Assembly: GCA_964247055.1 (NCBI GenBank)
Contig: OZ176054.1
Coordinates: 12,834,001 to 12,898,000 of the forward strand
Direction: 5' to 3'
Length of the DNA stretch: 64,000 bases
DNA from: Paragordius varius
Taxonomy: Eukaryota > Nematomorpha
Below, piece by piece: positions 48,901 through 61,400 of the stretch (positions are counted from its first letter, which is position 1; every line of letters starts with the position of its first letter). A program made the position numbers and the translations under genes. The notes beneath the pieces were generated by a model. The model did no database searches, was not told where the DNA came from, and saw only the letters and a program-made list of their open reading frames with translations.

Positions 48901-51900
48901 ATATCTTCTGGATGCTTAAAAAAATTAAGCATTTTTTTATTTCAAGTCCAAAAAATATTTGTACCTGATATGGTTATGCCAAAGGACATATTTTCATCAG
49001 TTTTACTGAGGCTAATTATTGCACGTCCATATACATAATCTATAAAATATATAAGGATTAGGATTAGTACAAAGCAAAATCTTAATCAATCTAACAGAAT
49101 TCGAAAGAATTCATATAACCGGTTATATATTAGTTTCTACGCTTTTCAAATTTTTTACCATAAATAGTATCAAATTGATTTAAATATAAAATTGAAATTA
49201 AGAGACCAATATTTATATCTAAAAGACAACCAAATATTTTATAATTTTAAAATTTATGAATGATAATATTACCAATTCACTCACTATTTCTAATTTTGTG
49301 AAGATAAGTGTTTAAGCAATCTAGGTTTTAAAAATATGTTTGCCTTTTAGAAAAATTTGTCTTTTAATTTTTTACGTTTTGTCCGTATAATTTCAACTTT
49401 TACTGTAGTCAAACCTTTATGAGCTAAGCAAATTTGGAGACTTTTGAATTGGTACATAAGTTAAAAGTCAGAAAAAACAAGAAACATAAACCCAGAGGCG
49501 TAGTTAGAGGGGGAAGGGGGGCCGGATTTTTAAAATTTTTAAATTTATTCCAAAAAATAGATGTTTAAAAGTTATTATTTTAAATAATACATAAAAAATG
49601 TCCCCATTTATGAGTGGTCACGACCACGGTTTGAATTTGCTTATTTAAGGGGTCGCATGGAGGGTAAGGGATGCGCCATAAATGTAAGCTACGCCTCTGC
49701 ATTAACCTCTTTATAGGATAATTGGACTTAAATTTCAGGCATGTCAATATAAGAAGAAAAGAGTTTGCCATCGGTTACAATTGTTAAAAAGAGTTATAAA
49801 ACGGCCTTAAATTCAAAATCTATGCTTACATTATATTCAACCCCAAAATTGTTATGGAACCGGTTAAAAAATCATTTTATTTTTGAAAGTAATTTCCCTT
49901 ATTATATAAATTAATTACTATTATGAAACTATTACAAGACATAAGTATACAAGATTTGTAAAGTACATTATATAATGTAATAAATACTTTTTTCAGCGGT
50001 ATAAATATTGTTTAATTTAGGTTTGATGTGATTTTTATCCACGGATCCGTTTACGGTCAACATAATATTATTGCACTGAGAATTTTTATTGAGAAAATGT
50101 AAGGCGGGGTATTGAAAATATATTCTAGGAATCGAAGCCGTTTCAAGATCTTCTAAAACTTGAAAGGGTGTTGTTTTAAGACGAGCCTTTTTCCGACGTA
50201 AGCCAACTCCATTTTTTTGGTATAAATTTTGATAATTTTTATGACAAATTTGACCATTTGAATTGTTGTACGTATTACTATATTGTTTTCTGGGATCTCC
50301 AACAACTACAAATGGATATTGAAATCGAAATTATAATATATAAAGTCAAAAATGATTAAGGCAGTTTTATAAAAATGACAAAGGGTACATAATAAATTTA
50401 TAGCACGGAAGTGTTTTAACCTATATTTTAGGCAATTTTCTCCTCAAAAAATCTTAATTTTTGAATATAGCAAAATCTAAAAGAGTATAATAACTGTGGT
50501 TTATTCAGTACTTTTTTGCGTTTGCTTATGTATATTTTTATTAGCCTTGACTTGTAAGGTTTAACATTTGAATAATTCTTTTTTTATTAACTTGTTAAAA
50601 TTAAATTAAAGTGAACAATGAAATGGTAAATAAAGTAATAAAAATTTATAATGAAATATATCCGAAACTCGTAAAAAAACTCCTCTATATAGTTAGTATG
50701 ATGTAATTGCATGATTATATAAATTTTAATATTAACCACACTTTTTAAACTTAGTGTGAACCGCATTTAAATTATGAGGTCCTGAAAAATATTAAAAATT
50801 CATTTTAACCTGCATTTTTAAGAAATCAATATATTATTTGAAAAAACTTAAGCAAAATTACACAATTTATAATTGTAATTTAAAAAAATTGTCACCTCTA
50901 GATAGGCTAAATAGAATTTCGGATCTCAATCAAGCAAAAAATTGAATTTGATAGAAATTGAAACGTAAAAAAGACACCAAAAATTATTGAATTCATAAAT
51001 ATGCTGAAAATAATGGAATAATGTCAATTTTAGGAAAAAAAATCACATATTCCTGTTAAATTTATACATACATAGAGTCAAAGTGAAAATTTGGTTTCAC
51101 AGGTGAAAAAATATTAGAAATGTTAAAATGTTAAAGGAATACAATGCAGCACGGAATGACAAAAGATTTTCTATTGCTCTTTAAAGCAGTTATCGTGACT
51201 CTCTCTGGTTAATAAATGTAATTTTATATTCCTGTTATTTTCTTTTGTGGCATGAAAATATAGAACGTTTAGAAAAAATGAACAATTAAGGTATGATATG
51301 AATATTTTAGCGTGATATATCAAATTTTTATACATGGGGATTCAAAATTTATTTAAAAAATAATTAATAATTATAAAAATAAAGATATTTTGGGTGTTTA
51401 TTCCGTGTTCAGAATATATATATAAATTAAATTAGGCCAATGTTTGATTAAAAAATTTAAGTATTTAAAAACATTTTTTCTCAAAATAATGTTTAAAAAT
51501 TAACGAAGTCGGGATATAAATATCAAAAAAATAAATTGTTACTTAAATCAGTTGTCGGTATTTTTAGCAAATGATTTATCACACAAATATGTCAGAAATC
51601 GCAAAGTTAAGTTTCAAAAACACAATTTTTCAGGAGCTAGGATTTTATAAATTACTTATATTGATTTAACAAAAAAAACCTTATTTTATAATTAATTATC
51701 ATGTAACATGATTAATTTTGGTTAACTCTTTAAGAAGAATAACTTTAATGTTTTAGTTGCTAAGTACAAAACACAGTATGATGTAAAAGAATTAGTTTTA
51801 TAAGTACTTTTTATATTTATCAATTAATAACTATATATATAATTTGATAAATCAAAATTAATTATATATTGATTTATGAATCCATATTTTGGTGTGGTAT

Positions 51901-53154
51901 CTCTACTAAATTTTTATATATGATAAATTATCATTTTAAAAAAATGTTAGAATCTCAGAATGAGATATGTATGAGAATTCCCGAATAACGCGACGTTGGC
52001 GTGACAAATTCGCATGCAATTATATATGAAGAAATAGATATTTAACGTACAGTAGCGTAAGGCATAAAACAATGTTTGTTCAAAAAAGAATAAAATTTTT
52101 TTTTTAAAAACAAGGGGTTATTTGTAGTATATACAACTAGGCTTGTTTTTTAAAAAAAAATTTAATTCTTTTATGGACTAATATTGTTTTATGCCATACG
52201 CTACTGTAAATTTTTTCATAAAATGTTTTTATTTGGCATTTTAAAAGGATTTTTTGTTCTGTTCTGTGAACTGAATTTATAGTTAGGTTATTTGATATAT
52301 ATATATATATATATATATTATTAAATCATACCTTATCTAAAATACCTGTTTCTCACCTATGTAATTATATATGTACATATTGATTAATTTTTATTTTTAA
52401 CACCTTTGTAACTTTTATATGATAATTTCTAAATTTCTCACGATATTATATAGAAGAGGATGGAATATAAAAAAATAGAAAAATATTTTTTTATAAAAAA
52501 TTAAAATTGGATTCTCAGATTTTTTTGAAAAAATAAATTTTAAATTAAAATTATAAATTTATATATTTTTGTGGCCATACAGGCAGGATATTATATTATA
52601 ACATTTGGTGTGATATTTCATGCAGAGAATGTATTTTATATTTTATAAATTAATAATAAATGTAAGGTGTTTCCGGGCCAATGATTTATCAGTAAATAAA
52701 TAAAAAAATATTAAATAAAATAAAAAAAATAAATATATAAATTGATAAAATTAAATTCGATATATATTAAAATATTGTTGATAAATTATGACAAGCAATA
52801 TGAATTGGGTAAAAATTAACCCTCTGAGATATACTTAAAATTTATAAAGAATTGACTTATTTAGATTGAATCAAACAAATCAAACATCTAAAAGTTAAAA
52901 TCTTAGGAACTAAAAATCAAATCATGAGAGTTAAGTAAACTTATAGTTGGTTGTTACAAAAAATCATTTGTAAGATAGGAGGTTTATCAAAAAAAAATTT
53001 TGTATATATGAAAAGTTAATGATTGAACACATGATATTAATAAAAAAAAGATAAAATACTAACCCTTTTCCCTTGCAGAATTCGTTTGATAGTGATGGAA
53101 TTGAGAATTCCGTTTCTGAGTATCCCAAAAAGTGCAGAGATCTCGAATTTTCAT
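42994..53154 (-). CDS. Grip: GRIP-type multi-PDZ scaffold, at least 16 exons, 3' end unresolved
   Basis: Minus-strand exons: 53154-53064, 50305-49988, 49039-48965, 48790-48730, 48405-48242, 48050-47684, 47231-47086, 47026-46783, 46475-46075, 45749-45564, 45312-45242, 45158-45085, 45003-44732, 44433-44364, 44275-44058, 43526-43394, and perhaps 43028-42994. Every junction keeps frame, giving about 975 residues so far. Five PDZ domains align in order with PDZ1-5 of vertebrate GRIP: FGITISG/PGSLAHR/GDRLVSING; FGFVVRGG/VGGPADREGSIKPGD; a third with CGIISVGDIILNIN; GLGIALQ/CGVLQIGDRILSIN; and LVISDIKKGSPAYR/LEPGDECVSIN. GRIP is a cytoplasmic scaffold that clusters receptors and links them to motors. 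PDZ2 has a long insert, and about 160 residues separate PDZ3 from PDZ4. PDZ6 appears only as a possible first strand (GIIKLEIVKKAE), and PDZ7 was not found. The weakest junctions are the 44732 donor (GTCTTT) and everything after 43394. Seven introns carry the TA-flanked inverted-repeat element. Confidence 0.85.
43108..43366. mobile_element. Family-1 element beyond the last firm GRIP exon
   Basis: Left arm begins TACAGACAAAATG; the AAAAGACAACCATAC motif and core are present; the right end is diverged. Confidence 0.7.
43734..44012. mobile_element. Family-1 element in a GRIP intron
   Basis: TACAGTAAAAACTGATATTA to TTTGTCCGTATAATTTCA. It fills most of the intron between exons 44275-44058 and 43526-43394. 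Confidence 0.82.
44440..44683. mobile_element. Family-1 element, degraded, in a GRIP intron
   Basis: Clear right arm (TTTTTACGTTTTGTCC) and core; left arm worn. It occupies most of the 298-bp intron 44434-44731. Confidence 0.65.
45778..46025. mobile_element. Family-1 element, degraded, in a GRIP intron
   Basis: TACAGTAAAATCGAAATACA left end and core (AACTCATTGTTTTAAATGG); right arm largely decayed. Confidence 0.65.
47368..47645. mobile_element. Family-1 element in a GRIP intron
   Basis: CAGTAAAAATAGAAACATAC left end, TTTGTCCGTATAATTTTA right arm, between exons 48050-47684 and 47231-47086. Confidence 0.82.
48447..48690. mobile_element. Family-1 element in a GRIP intron
   Basis: TACAGTAAAAATTTAAGTTA left end; the right arm is diverged (TTCGTCTGTATAATTTC). 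It lies between exons 48790-48730 and 48405-48242. Confidence 0.78.
49180..49407. mobile_element. Family-1 element in a GRIP intron
   Basis: Worn left arm, good right arm (TTTACGTTTTGTCCGTATAA ... TTTTACTGTA). It shares the intron with the hAT-like element at 49493. Confidence 0.72.
49493..49699. mobile_element. hAT-like non-autonomous element with target duplication
   Basis: Ends CAGAGGCGTAG and CTACGCCTCTG are exact inverses. Flanks cataaacc (49485-49492) and cattaacc (49700-49707) form an 8-bp target duplication with one mismatch, which is the hAT pattern. It lies in a GRIP intron. Confidence 0.8.
50306..52047. other. Large first GRIP intron, proximal part
   Basis: AT-rich with no exon or element recognised before the family-2 copy at 52048. 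Confidence 0.5.
52048..52208. mobile_element. Family-2 palindromic element
   Basis: TACAGTAGCGTAAGGCATAA at the left, inverse TGCCATACGCTACTGTA at the right. Arms of about 65 bp include AAAACAAG...CTTGTTTTT. TA-flanked with a CAGT terminus, so probably also Tc1/mariner-like, but unrelated in sequence to family 1. It lies in the large first GRIP intron. Confidence 0.85.
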
Positions 53155-55088
53155 AATTTCTTTTGCGTTTTCAAATTATCAATCCAATCATCAATAAGGG
53201 TTATTTTATGGTTAAGTTTTCACATATTTGAAAGTATAATTTAGTATTTTGCGTTGACTAAACAGAATAAAGGTAAGAAGATAAAGTATACAAAATCATT
53301 ATTATATATAATTTTCAGTATTATCTTATCTAAAGGTTAAGCCCGTAGGGATAAGAAGAAAAATCGGCCCCGGTCGAAATATAAAAGATGATTTCAGAGT
53401 TGATTAAAAAATTTAGATATGACTGAATTAAGTTAGTAATATATTAAAATATAATAATATATAATTTTTTGTGAATTTATATACATAGTAAGTAATGTTA
53501 CATTTTCAGTTTTGGAAAAGGGATTTTTTTGCATTCGATATATATATATACATGATCTGAACTTTAGCACAAACCATGCAGAAGAGTTACAAAAAAATTA
53601 TTATCAGTTCCTTGCAATCTTTCAAATGAAACAAAAAAAATGTGAAATATATTTCAATTTATATTTTATTGATAAGATATTTATCTCTATATCGCTAATT
53701 GAATACAGGTATAATTTACGAAAAAAAATAATTTTGGAAAAATAAAATTGATTGTTTTAAAGTTTAGATTATATGGATATGATTTTGGTTAAAATCTAAA
53801 TATTTAAAATTTATGCACTTTTAACAAAATGAACTCATCAATATAAGAGGAAAGGAATGGTTTCACGCTATTATATTTTAAATGTTATAAAGAATGCTAT
53901 ATAATTGCCCCATGGTTGCATCTGCGAATTAAATTAAATGGTTTAGGAATTTTACAACATGCTTTCCGCAAATCATTTGAGAAATAAATATAAATTTGGA
54001 TAAAATGATATTACAGGATTACTATGATTTTGCATAATTTTTATTATATTAACCAATAAACGGAAAAAAAACTAAAGTTATGTTAGCAGTGACATTTTTA
54101 GTGGAAATTTTATATCTATCTAAATTTATTTCGGTAAATAATTGCGGTGATTATCAATAAAATCGGCCAAAAAGCTTTATTTAAGCAAAAACTAAGATAT
54201 CATACCAAAGCTTAGATCGAAATTTCAGGACCTTAATATATTTTAAATAGGGTATGTAAGGTTTTATAACATTTAGACTTTAGAGTTTCATTATTTACTG
54301 AGATTATTTTGTTGCTCCTTATTAAATGAAAAATTGCAACATTTAAAACTTATTAATTTCACGGCCATATGTGTATAACATCCATGCATTCATCGATTGA
54401 CCTGAAATGTAATCCACCTGGTTAATTTTTAAGTAGGGACCAAAAGCTCAAGTTTAATGTTAGAAAATTATAATAAAGTTACTCCGTAAATTATATTTTA
54501 AATTGAAATTATACAGTCGCGAATTTTATTTATTCTATGACACGTTTTAAATAAATTGTCTTATTTTTAATATACTATTCACGTGTCGAAAATATTTTAT
54601 ATTCTTCAAAGTAAAAGCATAAAGACAAATATTTTATTTTCCAAAGACCGCCATCCTTATTTAAACATGATTTTAAAATATAACTCATTGTTTAATGTAA
54701 AATAAATTAGTTAATAAATAATTATGTCGGAAAAAGAGTTTGAACTAATAGAGCGATCTTGTGAAAAAAAACATTTGAATTTATGTTTTTACGTTTTGTC
54801 TGAGTTATGTGGGGAAATCAAGGTTTAATAATAAAGTATGGTTGTCTTTATGTATAACGTATCTGGCCTGACTACCTATAAATGCAGTTATTCACAGTCA
54901 GACAATAAATTATACTAGTGCTTTGTATATTAAGCAAATACTTGCAAAATTAAATCATTTTAGCTGCTTTATAAACATTTTGCATAAAAAAGTTCCAAAA
55001 ATATATTTGATTGATTTACACCAAGTAGTTTTTTATGTAATATTCTAAATATTTAGGATAGATCAAGGGAGAATTTTGGCAAAGGCTT
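53155..55088. other. GRIP 5' flank
   Basis: Mostly AT-rich, with the family-1 remnant at 54501. A GC-richer block at about 53337-53400 may be a 5'UTR exon or control region; no motif identified. Confidence 0.4.
54501..54860. mobile_element. Family-1 remnant, disrupted
   Basis: ATTGAAATTATACAG-like left end, then AAAGACAAATATTTTATTTT and core, and a right arm TTTTTACGTTTTGTCTG. Longer and more disordered than other copies. Confidence 0.5.
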
Positions 55089-55256
55089 TACAGTAGCCTA
55101 TGGCATAAAACATTATTGGTCCATAAAAGACTAGTATAAGTTTTTTTAAAAAAAACAAGCCTAGTTATATATACTCATATTCATATTCTATTGTTTTAAC
55201 AAAAACATTTTTTTTCTTTTATAGACTAATATTGTTTTATGCTATACACTACTGTA
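55089..55256. mobile_element. Family-2 palindromic element
   Basis: TACAGTAGCCTATGGCATAA left, TTTTATGCTATACACTACTG right. The centre is longer and more AT-rich than in the copy at 52048. Confidence 0.82.
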
Positions 55257-56565
55257 ACAGCATTAAGAAAAATATATACTAGTATTTTTTAAACTTTTGT
55301 TTTTTTGTATCATAATAACCTCTATTTGATTCCAATTATATATTTTTAATAAAATTAATATAATAATTTTCTAATTAATCAACTAATTATTACCATTATG
55401 CTAACGAGTATAAATGGGTTTATAGGTGAATTTAAATAGAAAAATATTTACGGGTAAAGTGTACGATTTCACGCTCATTATGCATTATTGGGGAAAAAAA
55501 ATAATTTTAAAAATTTGAAAAAATGCCGATTTGATATTCTTAATTAAATAACTTTTCCAAAATAAACCTAACTATTCTTTACTTGAATAAATAAAAGTGA
55601 TTTAAAAAAACTTTTTTAACCGCTATTTTTGAATAGGTTAAAGTTCCAAGGTTATGTAAAATATAACGACCGTTGCGATTACAAAACAAGAAAGTAAAAA
55701 TTAAATAAAAAATTAGAAAAAATAAAAATATTTTAGTGTATATAAATATTTTTAAAGGCAATATAATTAAATACTTTTGATCGAATTCAGAATATTTTTG
55801 GGCAAAAGACAATACCATAAATAAAGGAATCTTAAAACAAAAATAATTTATTTTAATATATGTTATAGGGATTCGCACATAGCGCTTTCTAACTTTTTTT
55901 CAAAAGTAACATATCGATGTGAAATTGGAACAATATACTACGTAAAATTATCATTAGAAATTAATTTTAAAGATGCTTTTTTTGCTAATAGATATCTCTA
56001 TATCTATATATATTTTTGATATAACAAGACGTATGGAACAGAGAAACAAAAATATATATATTAATAAAATATTGATATAAATATTATGTAATTATATATA
56101 TATATATATATATATATACTTTTAATTTGGGGTCAAGTAGTATCTCTAGATTACATATTCTAAGAATCCTTTTTGATTACAGAATATATAAAACTTTGAT
56201 ATATAAGCGCATTGTTTAAAATTTCATATGATATATATCCTTCCTCAAGAATGCAAATGCAATGAAAAATATTAGAATATTTCAAGAAAATATAAAAATA
56301 TAAATCGCGGATATCAAAAAATCCTGGGGTTTTTGCAGAATTTCCGATTTTAAAATTAGTACAAATTATATCAGATCTTATGCATATCAATCACAAACAG
56401 ACATCCACAAATATATATATCCAATCATTTTATATATATTACAAAATACAGAAAAAATTGTATAATATAAAAATATATTAATCTAATATCCCTTTACGCG
56501 TATACATAGATATGTTATACTTATACAAAGGTTTGTTTTGTGGTTTTATAATATTTTTTATCATA

Positions 56566-56689
56566 TGCAGTAGCGTATGGTAAAAAACAACAATTGGTGC
56601 TGGATTTAAACAATTTTATCTATGTTTAACACAGTAATATTGTTTATTTAATAATAGATGAAGCTTGTTTTATAGCATACGTTACTGTA
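56566..56689. mobile_element. Family-2 palindromic element, shorter copy
   Basis: GCAGTAGCGTATGG left, ATAGCATACGTTACTGTA right. The interior is diverged and shortened. Confidence 0.75.
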
Positions 56690-57883
56690 TTAGGATATAT
56701 TTATTAATATGCAGATTAATTTAAATATCCACTATTTATAAAGTATATATATATATATATATATGTATGTAAGGTTATATAAAATTTAAATTTTTACGAT
56801 ATCAAACAGAAAAAAATGTTATAAATAAATGATAAATGCCACCATGCACAGGAAGAGAGATTTTTACTATATTAAACCAGAAAAAATTATTTAATCAAAA
56901 TGTGTTGATTTAAATTATATTATATTATAAATTATTTACACTTTTTTAATTAAAAATAATATATTTTTTCTAAATATAAATACTGATCCTTAATTCTAGA
57001 TCTGCAGGCGTGATTTTTTACAATTTATATTAGTCACCGGAATTATAAAAATAAAATCATGCATAAACATGATTTTTATGTCAATTATATTTGTGTGTAA
57101 AAATAAATTATTTTTGATAAGGTTAATTTTATTTTTAATAAATTATCATGATAATAAATTGTTTATAATAAAACGTATATATTTATATTTACAAGTGTCC
57201 TAAAATAATTAATTTTAATTAAAAAAAATTTTTTCACAAATTAAAAATAATTAAAATTAGTATTTTACCTCAGTTTGGTTTTTTTTGTAATTTCAAGTGA
57301 GCATTGTTTGTTTGTTTGTTTAATAATAAAATTTAATCCTATTATAAATTTTTTATTGAATTATAACATCAACAGTTTTTTATTATCCAATATATAAAAG
57401 TTAAAAAATAGGCATTATAAAAAAATTTTATTTGTCGGCACATAAAAACATGAAAAAGGAATTAAAATAAAAAAAAATAAAAAATTAAAAATATATGGAT
57501 CGTAATCAATTTTTATACCACCTAAGTATATCTAGAAAGATATAAATCATTAAAATTTTATATGTAATTTTTTACATTTTTAAATTTTTGGGTTGCAACA
57601 CAGAAATTTTAAGTTATATTTTAAAATAATTTTTGTATCAGCTGATTTTAAGCATATTTGATATTTTTTGTCCGTATTAGAGAATTCTAAATTATGATAA
57701 ACAAATAAAGTTCGAAACAAATACAAATATTTTTTAAATTTGATAAGAAAACGAAACATCTATATTAAAATAAATTCAATCTCTGTAATATTCGATAATA
57801 ATTTTAGGCAAAAAAAAGATTTACATAGCAATACAAGAAAATAGAATAGATTTAGGCAATTATTGTGTTGCACATGTCTCATA

Positions 57884-58056
57884 TACAGTAGCGTATGGCA
57901 TAAAACAAAATTAATCCATAAAAGAATAAAAAAATGTTTTTAAAAAAACAAGGGCATATTATGGATAGGTGTATATACACCTAGGCCTGGTTATTTAAAT
58001 AAACATTTTTATATTCTTTTCTGGACGAATAATGTTTTATACCATACGCTACTGTA
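57884..58056. mobile_element. Family-2 palindromic element
   Basis: TACAGTAGCGTATGGCATAA left, ACCATACGCTACTGTA right. One of the best copies. Confidence 0.85.
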
Positions 58057-58409
58057 TGTATGCACAACATTACACATGCGCGCAGGAATTATATTTTTTG
58101 TATTTAAATATGGCACGTGTGGGTCTTTGTATATAATTCATTTTTTTACCTGTACATTTTTTTAATGAGACTTCTGGAATAAAATATTATTAATTATCAA
58201 TTTTAGAAGTCATTGAGTTATCAATAAAAGTTATAAAATCAAAATATATCTATACATTGTTTTTAGACACCTGTTTCAATACAAAGTCAGTTTATGTGGT
58301 GTTAAAAGTATAATGTAAATGTTTCAATATCAAGAATTTTTTTTTAAACAATAATTTTATTTATTTCAAATTACATCACAGAATAGAGGACATTAAATGG
58401 ATCCATAAT

Positions 58410-61400
58410 TCAATCATTAGAATTTTGTGGCCTAAAACAAATACATAAATTTGTCATGAAGGGTGATGTGTTTGATTTAGTTTTTGATTTTTTGACATTT
58501 TTATTGTTGTTTTCTCCAAATTGATGTTTGGAGCCTTCTGGGGGAGTCTTGAACTTAACGCGTGATCCTATATTATCTTCTTGACTATAAAAGATTCAAA
58601 ATATTCCTATAAAATTAGAGATCGGAACCGTCATGAACCAATACACGGTTTTTGGATTTTCAATTATAGCTTTATTGTTTATTCAATATTTGTTTGGATT
58701 TTCAAATATAGCTTTATTGTATAATATGTCACATTGTATGTAGGGTATAAATTGTAATTATACGGACAAAATGTAAAAAATATTTTTTTTCAAAAGACCG
58801 CTGTACTTTTTAAAACTTGATTTTTTAATATAAATCATTGTATATTTGTAGTATGTAATAAAGATGTAAATTGGAAACAACAATAAATTATGGATTTTAT
58901 ATATTTAAGTAATATACATAGAAAAATTAAGGTTTACGAAAATATGGTCTCTTTTTAGTAAAAAGCCTGTCATAATTTTACGTTTTGTTTGTATCATTTT
59001 TGAATGTTATTAGGCTATATATAAATCTAAATAACTGAACCATTTTTGGCAAAAAACTATTTCGAATCCCATAAACAATCCCACTTTCCAAACTCAGAAT
59101 AAAAATCAATTAATAGTATTAAAATTCTGAAATGACTTGATGAGTTTCAATAAGAAAATTTTATTTTCCTTAAAAACTTATATTCAACTAAATGCTATTT
59201 TACTAGTGCATCAATCAAATAGAGTGGATGCGATTTCTAAATTTTAACCTTATACTATTTGTTTAAAATAATGCAGTTAAGGACATGACTTTATTCAAAT
59301 CATTATTAATGATTTCTATTTTCTCCATACTCTTATTTTTCCATTATTCACGTCCATTTCTATCCATTTTAATTAAAAATATCCTTTTACCATTTGAATA
59401 TTCATACCTTACAAGCTCATCACTTTTCATTGGATTGTAGGAGGGAAATCCTGATTCGAGTCCCCCACCCACACTCCGATCTAACATAACAGCCCTTGTA
59501 GTGAAATCTTCGAATCCGGATTCTTCTTTAGAGTGCTTTTTCTGTTGCTGTTGTCTTTTATTGGCAAAAAAATCCATGTAATTTTTATCATGTCCAACCA
59601 TATTGTTGTCTACATTATTCATGTTTTGCCCCATTAAATTTTTATTTGCAGGCATTACTGGCCATGCTAAATCACTCGATGCCGATTGACCTATTCGTTT
59701 TTCATCTAAACCCTGTTTTTGTTTTATAATTTCAAATGAATATCTTACGAAAGGATATTTTAAATTTATTACAGTTTATTTCAAAAAATACTTTTTAGAA
59801 AATTACAAATTTTTTAGCGGACGCCATCTTTATAGTAAATATTAAACATTAAAAAAAATCTCCATAATATGTTAAATACTTTTTAGTTTAAAAATCAGAG
59901 GTTTTTTAACGGAAAGCGCCATCCTATTATAAGTTGGAAATCAAAGTGGTAGAGATAGGTTACCTACTAGTTAGAGATTTGAAAATTAGTGTATCCTACT
60001 TATCAATACCATTAAGTTGGGGGTTTTAATTATTAAATAGAAAAATTATATTTAAAGGGCTTGGACCCAGAATTACATGAAACCAGTGGGTTCCTTAAGC
60101 AATACATGAAACCAGAATCCGGTTCCTGAGTTTCAACAAAAACAGGTTTTGTTGGGTTCAGGAACCACCCCGGTTTCCTTTTTAAATTCCCAGTTCTAGT
60201 TCCACTTTTTTTGAACCGGTTCGAAGCCCTGATTAAAGACTTTTTTCCACCTACCACATTTTGCATATCTTGTTTCACATCATCGGCATAGTAATAAGCG
60301 GAAGTAGAAATGTTTGATGATTTTGGTTCCATATTGGTTGTTGATATTTCTGGCGAGGAAGGTAATTTCCCACTCCAATCAAACATATAATCATATTCCC
60401 AACCATAATTTTGCAATAATGTTTCAAATAATTGTTTAAGGTAGGCATAATCTGGCGTTTCGACAAAATCAAGGCCCCTGGCATAACGAACCAAAATTTT
60501 GAATTCTTCGGGCAAACCCGAACATAGAGTATCCGGATCAATATCTCGTTTCATTTCAGCAATCTTACGGTATTTTTGTTTGGATGATTCGGTTTTGATT
60601 AACTTTAAGCCTGTACTTGTGGATATTGCATCAAAAATATATATTAGAGATTTTGGATGAATTTTACACTAATCATTGAAATTATACGGACTAAACCTAA
60701 AAATATAAAGATAAATATATTTTTTAAAAGACAGCCAGCCACTTTTTTAATCTTGAATTTGTAAATTTTATAATAATTGTTAAAGATTGCAAAGTATGAT
60801 ATGGAAATATATATTGATAACACAATTCACTTTTTAAATTTTGTTTATAACTAATTTATAAAATTTATTGATTTAAAAAGAATGGTTGTCTTTTAAAAAA
60901 ATATTTTTGCCTTTATATTTTTACTTTTTGTCTCTATAATTTCAGTTTTTACTGTATCTGAATAAATATTTACCTTGCCAAGGCAAGGAACCCTTTAGAA
61001 AATATAGGAACATGTAGGCAAGTCCTTCAAGATCATCCCTCCGACTCTGTTCTATTCCAAAATGCGTGTTAACGGACATATATCGGGCAGTTCCAGTCAT
61101 TGGTTTCAGTTCACGGTATTTAATGTGTTTACCTAATATACGAGATAGTTGACAATAAAATTTAAATTTTTATTTCATTGAAGAGTTACAGTAAAAATGA
61201 AATTAAACAGACAAAAACGTAAAAATATAAGGACAAACATTTATTTCAAAAGACAACCATACTCTTTTAAACCGTGATTTTTCCCACATAAGTTTCTAAT
61301 TAAAACTTTTATATTATGTTGCCAATTTACATCTATAATAATTTGCCGTTAATACAATCAGTTATATTCGAAAAATCAAGGTATGAAAAAGTATGGTAGT

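Noticed and set aside
59344-59655. Stop at 59344 as the true end of CK1 gamma
   Set aside because: An in-phase donor at 59408 and a downstream exon with the class-typical cysteine tail make this more likely a retained-intron reading.
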